A DNA stretch of 64,000 bases from Microglena sp. YARC. Lineage: Eukaryota > Chlorophyta > Chlorophyceae > Chlamydomonadales > Chlamydomonadaceae. Location: contig CM039462.1 in NCBI GenBank assembly GCA_022414725.1, positions 50,011,876 through 50,075,875 on the forward strand. The letters are read 5' to 3'. This document shows, one piece after another, positions 54,801 through 61,585 of the stretch (position 1 is its first letter; every line of letters begins with the position of its first letter). Below the pieces are notes generated by a model. That model was not told the origin of the DNA and searched no databases. It saw nothing but the letters and a program-made list of their open reading frames with translations. A program made the position numbers and the translations under genes.

Positions 54801-57647
54801 TGGAACGATGCATTGCTTCCGATGGTCGACCGCAATCACGGCCTGCCATGGGCGGACGTGCATGCTGGGCATAGGTGCCATCACATAGGTTCATCCTCGA
54901 CGCGATTGGTGAAGGATGAAGCGAGCAGCCTTTTCAATCTACACTTACCAGGAGAAGTCACGCTCGCGATAGGCGGCGCGGACGCCGTCCTCGGGTACTC
55001 CCTTTCTTCCTCGTCATCGCGGCACGTCGTCGTCGACATCCTCGTCGCGGCCAGCGGTGCGATCCGGGTAGCTGTATTGCCTGGAGACATATGGACGTGG
55101 GAGGAGGACCCGAGAACGGAGGCAGCCGTCACCCTCTGGCGAGTGCAGTTGGCGGACAAGTCCCCCTACGTAGAAAGCATGGAGGCCGTACTGGAGGTGG
55201 TGGTCGCTGATGACGGAGGGGGCTCCATCATCGAGGGTAGCGAGGGCGGAGGGATCTGGGAGACGGACCCCGATCACCTTGTGCTGATGTTCAAAACAAG
55301 AGGAGGGTACTACGGAGAAGGCCAAATCCGATGGAAGAAAATTGGCGCCGCACACCCGTTTACTCTGATCCCTCCAGCGAACACTTCTCTTCATACAAGC
55401 GTCGTTCTCTCGATATCTTTCGATGAGGTCAGTTGGGGGCGCGCTCTCGGTACCGCCTCCGCTGCATGCATGGACCTCAGGGTTGCCTGTTCGTCTGATT
55501 TGTTCGCGTTGAGCATCCAGGCAAGTGGAACCGTTTGGGTCAGAGACTGCGTCAATGCGTCAGCTCTGGTGGTCGACGACGTCTCCCTTTCCGGCGACGG
55601 GGGCGTCGTATGGGCTGTTTTTCCTGCTGGGGCAAGCGATATTGTATGGTCGAGGAAAGTGGGTGCTGCTTTATCCGTCGATTGCCTATTCGACGAAGAA
55701 GATGAGTCGCTTATTGTGGCCCTGCATTTCGGTACGTTTTCCACACATTTCGAGATGGTGACGTTTGACCAGTCTTTGTCCTCATCGGTCGTAGCACTTC
55801 CCGCGTCTGGGGAGAACGTGGTGGTAGCATCCCAGTCCTCCCCGAGGACACCTGGCAACGCGCTCATGTTCAGAGGTATGTGCAACGCCGTGCTCGGAAC
55901 GTACTCGGAGGTGCGCCTTGCAAGTTTGCTACTCTTGTCGATTCGTGGTGATTCATCCTTTCCTGGGCTACTGTGGCTTGCGGGATCCGATCAATTGGAG
56001 GTACCTGAGAACGCTGTTGCAGTGATCGGTTGCGATAATAACAGTAGTACTTGTACTTCAGCTTGGATGAATGTCGTGTCCCTGCACAACTGTTCGTTGG
56101 ACAGAGCGATCATGGCGGCGGGCATCGCCGATTCTGGGTTGTTGTTCATGTTGATGGTATCTATTAAGGATATCGTAGATCCACGTGCTGTACGGATAGG
56201 ATGCAGTAGCAGCAGCTACAGCGGCAATCGTTCATTTTCTATCGAACACTTATGTTCCGGTACCGGTGGTGGGGGGGGTGTTCTGGCGTTGCAGCTTCCC
56301 GGTCATTCGTCTTCTCTCAAGCTCCCTGGCGCGGCGATGGAGGCGCTCGGTGGCGTGTACTTGTCCGGGAACCGGCAGGTGTTTTCCCCGTCTGTGGGGG
56401 GCGCGGGCCTTGTGTTGGTAGCGCCTGACGCGGACGTTGGAATCGTGGCCTCGGGAGATGTCCACCTTCGGAGCACCTTGGGGAGAGTGCGAATTTCCTC
56501 TGATATCGTGGCCGAGCGGGACTGTCGTGTGCTGGGAAGTTCGTGTTTCCTGGGTCCCACCTCGTTCGAGGCGCCCTCCGCTTTCAACGAGGAACTTGTC
56601 GTGGATGGAGACTTGTTTGTGAACCGGTCGATGTCGGTACGTGGTTTGGTATTTTTAGATGGCCCCGTCTCCATGGCACCTTCGGGTCCACCCGTCAGGC
56701 TTTCGGGCAACGCGCTGACCGAGGTCGGTCAGATTGTTTTCAGGGATGACGGGCGCGGCTTTGCGCTGGTCGGAGGGACTTATGCGGACAATGATGACCC
56801 TCGTCTATTGTTTGAAGGCTTATCGCATCCGGACACAGCCCAGCGGTACTACAGGCGTGCGCAGATGGGCGAGGTCGGTGGGGGGGGGCAGAGTCTGGTG
56901 GACGCGGCGTGGGTGTACGCAGACGGTATGGAGACGCGCGACCGCACCGTTGGGACGTTCCTGCGTTTGTCCGAGTCTATAAAGTTGCACGCTGGCCAGA
57001 AGTTAAGGGCTAGCGTGGACGCTTCTGGGGGGGTGCGTGTGCTTGCCAACGACGGTGATTCTCGTTTCCCACTGACCGTCAGTGGAGATGCACCGTCGGA
57101 CCTCGTGCAGGCGGCGTTTGGATCCTCGATATCGAGGCCGCCCGTAGCTCCGTTGCCGAGTTACACGGGAATGCGTTTGGAGAGCGGGGGGGGGGACTTG
57201 GTGATTCTAGGTGGCGAGGGGGGTGGCGTGATGCAGGTGTCCGACGTTGGCGTCGCTTTGGATCTGAACCCTGCTGGCGGGCTTGTGCGTGTGAACGGTG
57301 TGCCGATTCAGTCCACGTCGGACGGGCGCCAGAAGACGAATCGCTCGGATCTTTTGGGTACCTCGTCTGCGGACATTTTGCGGAGGCTGCGTCCGTGCAC
57401 GTACACCCAACGTGGCGTGGTGGAGGCGGGGTTCATAGCACAGGAGGTGTTCTGCGAGGTCCCGGAGATGCGGCACCTCATCTCACTCCCTAGAGACTTT
57501 GAGATCGAGGACGACGACAACACGCTTGGCAATGCGCCGGTCGGGTCAGTGGGTTTGAACTATGTAGGCATTATCGCGTACCTAGTGAGCGCGATGCAGG
57601 AGCAAGCAAAAAAGATCGAGGACCTCCAGGCGAGAATCGCCAAGTAG
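51831..57647 (+). CDS. S74 fibre protein F3, 1,938 residues, intact
   Basis: One uninterrupted frame starts at ATG 51831. The stem is beta-rich with recurrent Ser-Asn pairs (HMQSNLIVRDSLVVQ, YVTLSNLIVS, YVQLSNYVQT) and a short Asp/Ser/Asn repeat SNLDLDSASNLDLDSESNL. The last 110 residues are an S74 intramolecular chaperone: SDGRQKTNRSDLLG at about residue 1829 with the Ser and Lys of the self-cleavage site, VVEAGFIAQEVFCEVPEMRH, then VGLNYVGIIAYLVSAMQEQ and a coiled coil. It shares this domain with F1 and F2 but has a different stem, so the three probably recognise different ligands. It is the longest undamaged gene of the window. Confidence 0.9.
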   Translation: MSSSSRDNVHLRMVGSNPVIHTEAPTFGIVMDPAISNPGNAALALRHGDDVFFTATELADGKHSAVLRAGDPSHPDAGATLTLGVQANDALRISQTDVLFRTTAHMQSNLIVRDSLVVQNGAISATNFDNLVDDFITNSPILPPTANALATAYVTLSNLIVSRVASASTGGANNESYYGSRIPTGSETMQMGSIACADVVAGSLMAYTYCNLPADFRCAFMDQPPSAYALNMAYVQLSNYVQTKLATLNMTLSVMEGGYGGNTSTFNNSIQLPISDGMWQTDMWLQSADGTDRMLFHTGGGTEFPFQRYTWRAQEVGASFLDIKPGVGMTLHEGTLFAPSVDVAGPLSAGGSLVVSGPDVDFRQVECLRIPTGNVEAGTVFANHYCNLPTASSVQRGVVQIAASRNQLLDTYSSSNVAVSASLFAAVNLNIDSRVTNATVLVTEALYAATESYQRSINDTQRIVRDYNTNEPVECIKMTSHASNAGDVMSLMLINDTDESVKLDIYPDAAGSEASLVATKGLMIRGSTAAEIDIGSVVRVRTGPDAARIIPEGPEFALTPGFEATSSSTYAPNSWSTPYQAFSDTPLVTSWISKLGAYTSDSGAPTSESALTNTLSLVGDAPISVHGEWVQLNFPSVLYVHSVFIACSSMNYMPDDFAILGLPEGDAGWRNLYFRASQSPFLGRGEGMWYTLPRGAGILPLVAVRLVVTRMASRATLPGVFSTSVQVDLVRFLASESVLASDLLFSVGDEVAPTLSMSHAGSVGVRLVGTPSAALHVGNALEPRTVVLFDNDPDMPNEHEFRGFGISPAALTMRVEGPEASFSFEAGRCLSNSDEVASISGSDGMLITGGSLRFAGEFRHTSSQHAFIIDNGDFMAGPLVMPDAHRDTVLIRDSNTYVTIGGRLSFVNNYGSNLDLDSASNLDLDSESNLDSVNREDSNALLVLDWNTVSSPCGHGMLGTPEVPWASIAGRDQLYLQNGRLLGAAISDLTWNDALLPMVDRNHGLPWADVHAGHRCHHIGSSSTRLVKDEASSLFNLHLPGEVTLAIGGADAVLGYSLSSSSSRHVVVDILVAASGAIRVAVLPGDIWTWEEDPRTEAAVTLWRVQLADKSPYVESMEAVLEVVVADDGGGSIIEGSEGGGIWETDPDHLVLMFKTRGGYYGEGQIRWKKIGAAHPFTLIPPANTSLHTSVVLSISFDEVSWGRALGTASAACMDLRVACSSDLFALSIQASGTVWVRDCVNASALVVDDVSLSGDGGVVWAVFPAGASDIVWSRKVGAALSVDCLFDEEDESLIVALHFGTFSTHFEMVTFDQSLSSSVVALPASGENVVVASQSSPRTPGNALMFRGMCNAVLGTYSEVRLASLLLLSIRGDSSFPGLLWLAGSDQLEVPENAVAVIGCDNNSSTCTSAWMNVVSLHNCSLDRAIMAAGIADSGLLFMLMVSIKDIVDPRAVRIGCSSSSYSGNRSFSIEHLCSGTGGGGGVLALQLPGHSSSLKLPGAAMEALGGVYLSGNRQVFSPSVGGAGLVLVAPDADVGIVASGDVHLRSTLGRVRISSDIVAERDCRVLGSSCFLGPTSFEAPSAFNEELVVDGDLFVNRSMSVRGLVFLDGPVSMAPSGPPVRLSGNALTEVGQIVFRDDGRGFALVGGTYADNDDPRLLFEGLSHPDTAQRYYRRAQMGEVGGGGQSLVDAAWVYADGMETRDRTVGTFLRLSESIKLHAGQKLRASVDASGGVRVLANDGDSRFPLTVSGDAPSDLVQAAFGSSISRPPVAPLPSYTGMRLESGGGDLVILGGEGGGVMQVSDVGVALDLNPAGGLVRVNGVPIQSTSDGRQKTNRSDLLGTSSADILRRLRPCTYTQRGVVEAGFIAQEVFCEVPEMRHLISLPRDFEIEDDDNTLGNAPVGSVGLNYVGIIAYLVSAMQEQAKKIEDLQARIAK

Positions 57648-57675
57648 TTCAAGGCATGTAAAGATACATACACTA

Positions 57676-58261
57676 CAGTCGGCGGAACAGTAAAATGAAA
57701 CATCAAAAAAACGGTATTAAATGGGCGTTCCTGCCTCCCGGCAAATTTTGACTGGTTGCGAAACATGGTCTGGAGCGGATTTGTGATTCCTCGGTGCTGA
57801 TGTCTCAAGCTAGAGAGTCATTCAGGAGGCTCTAAATCCTGATTAGAAATTTAGTAAAATCGGCCGGGAGGCAGGAACGCCCATTATTAGGCGGTGACAA
57901 TCATATTGTATGAGTGGATGGTCCTATAAAATGACCCGTCCAACAAAGAAACCTCCTTTCATGACGCATTGCACATAAACAAAGACCCCGTGTTCTTTTG
58001 GGCCACGGTATTGGGGAAGAGGCGATCGCTTAAGTGCGGCTGGTCCTTCAATGGACACTCTCGAAAGTACCTACAAAAAAACGATACGGAGTCTGCAGGA
58101 TGGAGAGCCGTGATCTAAAAAAGAACCACTATATTCTCGTTAACATCCTGCAATTTGTTGATTCAAAATCGTATTGGTGTTCCACTGCCCCGTGGGTTGC
58201 TACACCATTAGGTTACACCGTAAGGTGTGCCGTACAAGAGGTGGTTTCATTTCGTCGACTG
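57676..58261 (+). mobile_element. Non-autonomous mariner-Fanzor derivative with nested MITE
   Basis: TA flanks both sides (57674-57675 and 58262-58263). The left end is type B (CAGTCGGCGGAACAGTAAAA) and the right end is a type-A tail with GTGGGTTGCTACACCATTAG and TTTCATTTCGTCGACTG. It is 586 bp including MITE copy 3. No transposase or nuclease coding sequence remains. The order of end types shows an internally deleted copy of the 34925 element in inverse orientation. Confidence 0.85.
57720..57885. mobile_element. MITE copy 3 (4-bp TSD ATTA), nested
   Basis: The element is 166 bp with inverted ends AATGGGCGTTCCTGCCTCCC and GGGAGGCAGGAACGCCCATT. ATTA lies on both sides (57716-57719 and 57886-57889). 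It sits inside the 57676 mariner derivative and is therefore the younger insertion. Confidence 0.95.
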
Positions 58262-58348
58262 TAACTTACATGGACAAAGTAGCCTGAAAAGTCAAATTGT
58301 TGTCTCACGTTACTATGTCGCCGACTGTAAAATCCAGTTAGAGTCAAA

Positions 58349-58380
58349 GGTGTCCCATTTTTTTTTCAAAACAACTTTAA
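58349..58380 (+). promoter_or_regulatory. Late-type promoter candidate
   Basis: GGTGTCCCATTTTTTTTTCA continues into AAACAACTTTAA, ending three bases before ATG 58383. It is the best full match to the recurring GGTGTCCCA + T-run + GAAAACAAC motif directly upstream of a gene. Confidence 0.5.
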
Positions 58381-58382
58381 AG

Positions 58383-59150
58383 ATGATCATCAATTTTTCA
58401 GAAGTATCTGATCGTTCTGAAGTCACTTCTAATGTTGTGAACGCCGCCTACCCTCCTCTGTCGGGTATCAGAGCACAGTCAGGCACTTCAGGACTTCCAA
58501 CCCTATCTTTCTCTAACGCTCCTGACACCGGGTTGTTTAATCCAAGTGTGGGGACGCTAGGTGTGGTTGCCGGGGGAGCAGAGCTGGTGCGAGTGTCAAA
58601 CAATGTATCCGTGTTGGCGGATATAGTGGTGTCGTCGAACATTATCCCTGTGAAGAACGCGACGCAGCACATCGGGTCATCCAACATGCACTTCAAGGAG
58701 GCCTGGATTGACACGTTGCACATATCCTCGAACACGTTGTACGTGGGCGACACGCTCGTCCTCGGCACTGACGCCCAGACCTTGGCCATGAGCGCCGGCC
58801 CCGGCCAGGGCATCTCTATCACGACCACCGGCGCTGGCGAGACCTCGCTCGTGTCCGAGGAGGGTGTCAACGTGACCTCGGTCGGCGGCGTCACCATGCA
58901 TGTCACCGGCATCAACAAGGTTGTAGACATCCAGTCGACTGGCGCAAGCGGCATTGTGCAGCTGGGCGCGACCAAATAGGTGGTCTTGACCGCGCCCATA
59001 ACCACGGTCTCTAGCAACCTGACCGTCAACGGAACCAACTTCACGGCGGGAATCCGCGCGAAGTCCGGTTCTGCCGTAGCGCCTTCGCTGTCTTTCTCGA
59101 ATGCGACCGACACCGGTTTGTTCAACCCCGGGGTGGGCATGCTGGGGTGA
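58383..59150 (+). pseudogene. Truncated fibre-type gene F4 with in-frame TAG
   Basis: From ATG 58383 the product has GLPTLSFSNAPDTGLFNPSV and GTLGVVAGGAELVRVSNNVS, a stem motif also seen in F2 (DTDANTGMYR). A TAG at 58977-58979 interrupts the frame, which then continues with LTAPITTVSSNLTVNG and a second SFSNATDTGLFNPGVGMLG. At that point the similarity ends and a TGA follows at 59148. The S74 domain and most of the stem are missing. It is a decaying fibre paralogue or one side of a rearrangement junction near 59147. Confidence 0.7.
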
Positions 59151-59345
59151 ATCGAAAACGTGGTGTGAATCAAAAACGACGACGCTTTGGTGTGAATCGA
59201 AACCACCTCCAAATGCCTTTCCAACAACTGCCTTGCCAGAAGAGACCTTTCCAACAACGGTCTTGCCAGCAGAGCCCTTTCTAGAAGCGGTCTTGACATC
59301 ATCGGTTTTACCAGCAATAACTGAGACTTCTGAGGATGATGGCAT
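59150..59345 (-). pseudogene. Lys/Gly-rich N-terminal fragment
   Basis: An ATG at 59345 opens MPSSSEVSVIAGKTDDVKTA followed by short repeats of the type GKTVVGKVSSGKAVVGKAFG. This composition resembles a basic protein tail. After about 65 residues the frame enters sequence antisense to F4, so the real gene is cut near 59150. Three copies of TGTGAATCGAAAAC-like sequence mark the junction at 59147-59205. Function unknown. Confidence 0.4.
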
Positions 59346-59369
59346 TTTATTAAACAACCAGTTTTTTAA

Positions 59370-59876
59370 TCAGAGTACATTTACATGATGAGATCCGTAC
59401 ATGGATTCTGAGACCCGGGTCTTCACTGGAACGGCGTCGCACATTAGCGGGCCTCCGCAAATTCCTGTAACGTCGACGGCTTGCATACCATTGTGACCGT
59501 TCATCACGTTAAAGTTTATATATTCTCCTTTCCGCAGAGTCTTGTAGTTGCTCGTCAGAGGACGGATGCCGCTGTGGTGCACGAAAATATCGCGCCCCTT
59601 GTGCACGCTTTCGTTAATGACAGTGCAAAAGCCGTATCCCAAGCGATCATTGAACCACTTGACTTGTCCTGTTAGTTCGCCGACAGGGAGTGCGACGTAC
59701 ATAATTTCGTCCATCACCAGCGGGGCGCCGAAATGTGCGTCTACATGAGGGATGTCTCGATGTACATGAGGGATGTCGGTATCTGATTGATTCAAAGAAT
59801 CTTGTGAGTCGTCGTTGTGATTGGTATGGTTTGAATCGGAGGAACAGTCACTCTGTGTCTGGAGGGGGAGAGCCAT
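59370..59876 (-). CDS. Cold-shock domain protein
   Basis: I start at ATG 59876 (MALPLQTQSDCSSD) because upstream codons are not conserved in character; an ATG directly before it is equally possible. An acidic, Ser/Asn/His-rich leader is followed by one cold-shock domain: LTGQVKWFNDRLGYGFCTV with RNP1 and RDIFVHHSGIRPL with RNP2, and a final YINFNVMNGHNGMQAVDVTG. The fold binds single-stranded nucleic acid and often acts as an RNA chaperone. About 168 residues. It could stabilise viral mRNA or be packaged. The gene is intact. Confidence 0.85.
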   Translation of the reverse strand: MALPLQTQSDCSSDSNHTNHNDDSQDSLNQSDTDIPHVHRDIPHVDAHFGAPLVMDEIMYVALPVGELTGQVKWFNDRLGYGFCTVINESVHKGRDIFVHHSGIRPLTSNYKTLRKGEYINFNVMNGHNGMQAVDVTGICGGPLMCDAVPVKTRVSESMYGSHHVNVL

Positions 59877-60029
59877 CATAAATAAATAACGAAAGGACTT
59901 TGTGTATGATGAAACAACATACAATTTATCACGTTTTAAATCCATTGTATTTGACGCGGACGCCTTGGAAAAATACAACCATTTTTTAGAATGCTTCAAT
60001 TTAAAGTTACAGTACATTGATTTATCACC

Positions 60030-60500
60030 ATGTCGTTGTACGCTGGGAAAACGTCTCTTGTAGTCATTTTCCTGTACTTATTGGTACCTAAGGATGTACA
60101 AAAATCCTTTAACAATTTAGTGAGTAACCTGAAGAATTCGGTGGTACCGAATTTGAATTTAAACGATGCTATCAATAAACTTTTTGCAGATGACGACCTT
60201 GACGAGTACGAGTGGGAATTCGTCATGAACAGCAAAGAATACTTCAAGGTTTCGGCGAGTGACACCGTTGCGCACACATCAAGGTCAACTGTTCGGTTCT
60301 TCTACGAAAGAAGCAAAGCTATGAAAGTGTTTATCATATGCGTAGGCGCTGCTATACTCTTGATTATTGTCCCAATGATCATATACATCTTAATTCAATT
60401 ATACAACAAACCAGTGGAGCTATGGCGAATGCTGTTACTTATGGGCATCACCATGTTGTTCCTCCTAGTATGGTTCATGGCGATAGTAGTTCTCAAATAA
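60030..60500 (+). CDS. Membrane protein with three hydrophobic segments
   Basis: The 156-residue product starts with a hydrophobic segment (TSLVVIFLYLLVP). An amphipathic middle part follows (DDDLDEYEWEFVMNSKEYFK), and two C-terminal spans (VFIICVGAAILLIIVPMIIY and LLLMGITMLFLLVWFMAIVV). No family is recognised. It is convergent with nothing; MITE copy 4 follows 60 bases downstream. Confidence 0.65.
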   Translation: MSLYAGKTSLVVIFLYLLVPKDVQKSFNNLVSNLKNSVVPNLNLNDAINKLFADDDLDEYEWEFVMNSKEYFKVSASDTVAHTSRSTVRFFYERSKAMKVFIICVGAAILLIIVPMIIYILIQLYNKPVELWRMLLLMGITMLFLLVWFMAIVVLK

Positions 60501-60563
60501 CCGTGTGTGTCCCCATACAGCCAGGGACATTTGATATTGGGACACCTTCTATTTTTGGGATTC

Positions 60564-60729
60564 AATGGGCGTTCCTGCCTCCCGGCGGATTTTTAATGGT
60601 TGCGAAACATGGTCTGGAGCGGAATTGTGATTCCTTGGTGCTGATATCTCAGGCTAGCGAGTCGTTCCGGAGACTCTAAATTCTGAGTAGAAATTTCAAA
60701 AAATCCGCTGGGAGGAAGGAACGCCCATT
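60564..60729. mobile_element. MITE copy 4 (4-bp TSD ATTC)
   Basis: The element is 166 bp, flanked by ATTC (60560-60563 and 60730-60733). Its ends are AATGGGCGTTCCTGCCTCCC and GAAGGAACGCCCATT. The interior is nearly identical to copy 2. Confidence 0.95.
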
Positions 60730-60940
60730 ATTCGGAAAAGTTGACCAATTCAAGATTTGTAACCGATCTTGTCAATACAGATACTGTCTTCAGGTGATTG
60801 ACACAACAAATTCAAGGCATCTAAAGACACTGAATTTACATGTTCAAAGTACCCTGAAAAGTCAAACTGATGGCTAACATTGTGCGCATCGATAATCCGT
60901 TGAATTTAAGCTACCCGTATATTCTCGAACCTATTAATTT

Positions 60941-60979
60941 CTTACTACACATCCGGGGGCCCGGGGGACATGTAGTAAG
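60941..60979. other. GC-rich imperfect palindrome
   Basis: CTTACTACACATCCGGGGGC is followed by CCGGGGGACATGTAGTAAG. The nine outer bases pair perfectly and GGGCCC is at the centre. It lies just beyond the TnpB tail and may be a hairpin terminator or element-end structure. Confidence 0.4.
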
Positions 60980-61014
60980 AAAGACAACGAATTCTCCATA
61001 GGGGTATCATAGGG

Positions 61015-61066
61015 GTCAACTCCCCCGGGGATGCTGTCCTTTACGAACAGGGATTTTCTGTTCGAA
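61015..61066 (-). ncRNA. Candidate TnpB guide-RNA scaffold tail, copy 2
   Basis: On the minus strand: stem CGAACAG/CTGTTCG, then TAAAGGACAGC, ATCCCCGGGGGA and GTTGAC. It overlaps the TnpB stop codon (61043-61041). The copy at 10617-10663 shares the stem, GTAAAGGA and GTTGAC. What follows GTTGAC differs between copies. The structure and position fit an IS607/IS605-type guide RNA, but transcription is unproven. Confidence 0.5.
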
Positions 61067-61345
61067 CAGCTTTCAGGAAGATGCCAGCTGCCCCCACAAT
61101 GTCTCTGTCGCAGGTGAATTGACAGTTCTTGCAGGTGTATGTCTCTCCACACTTGTTCAAGAAACCGCACATAGGGCATGTCTGACTTGTGTAATGCTCA
61201 AGCACATGCAAGAACACTGTCCCGTACTCTTCACACTTCTCCTTCAGCCGATTGAACAGCGCAGAGTGGCTCAAAGTCAGCATCTGACGGGCAACCTTGG
61301 TTGTCAGCTCCCGTTCAGCACTGATTGTCATCTTCGCCGTCTCCA
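61041..61345 (-). pseudogene. TnpB/Fanzor-type nuclease, C-terminal fragment
   Basis: The coding region is part of a 149-codon frame but only about 100 codons are TnpB-like. It holds LTTKVARQMLTLSHSALFNR, the zinc ribbon TSQTCPMCGFLNKCGETYTC with a following KNC, and the RuvC-III motif CDRDIVGAAGIFLKAV. This is the canonical OrfB/TnpB C-terminus, and unlike the mariner-borne Fanzor it keeps all four zinc-binding Cys. RuvC-I and the rest of the N-terminus are absent; upstream sequence is a fragment of the other Fanzor family. It is therefore a second, distinct TnpB lineage, truncated here. Confidence 0.85.
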
Positions 61346-61356
61346 ATTGAGGTACC

Positions 61357-61515
61357 AACAACACGCAGCCTTGCACCGGGAAAATGGAAGCGGTCTCCCT
61401 AGACCCAACAGTTCCATGCAGTGCAGCCTTGCGATTGTGAGAGCAGAGGATCAATTTCTTGCAGTTGTTCTCAAATAAAGTGGGACACACCTTATTTTAC
61501 TGTCTGTTCCGCCGA
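61357..61515 (-). mobile_element. Chimeric relic: Fanzor tail plus B-type end
   Basis: 61357-61448 matches the Fanzor 3' coding tail (GGAAGCGGTCTCCCTAGACC). At 61492-61515 TTTTACTGTCTGTTCCGCCG with ACTG resembles the B-type end with a three-base insertion and TA replaced by CA. Next, 61526-61600 matches the 48.3 kb copy. This is a scrambled remnant between TnpB and TFIIB. Confidence 0.65.
61461..61492 (-). promoter_or_regulatory. GGTGTGTCCCA / GAGAACAAC motif
   Basis: On the minus strand AAGGTGTGTCCCACTTTATT is followed by TGAGAACAACTGCA. It is the same motif as at 9817 and 38462, located upstream of the TnpB fragment. Confidence 0.4.
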
Positions 61516-61585
61516 CTGCAGAGAGGAACTTCTCGGCGAAACGCGAGAGGTCGCTCTCTCCCCAAGAATTGGTGGAGTGTAAGCA

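Noticed and set aside
58448..59317. Long minus-strand frames opposite F4
   Set aside because: They are antisense to recognisable fibre repeats. Only the first 65 codons from 59345, outside F4, look independent.
33545..60729. The 155-166-bp inverted-repeat elements as rho-independent-like terminators or tRNA-like genes
   Set aside because: Long inverted ends with exact 4-bp flanking duplications at four unrelated loci are the mark of insertion, and no cloverleaf or anticodon arm is visible.
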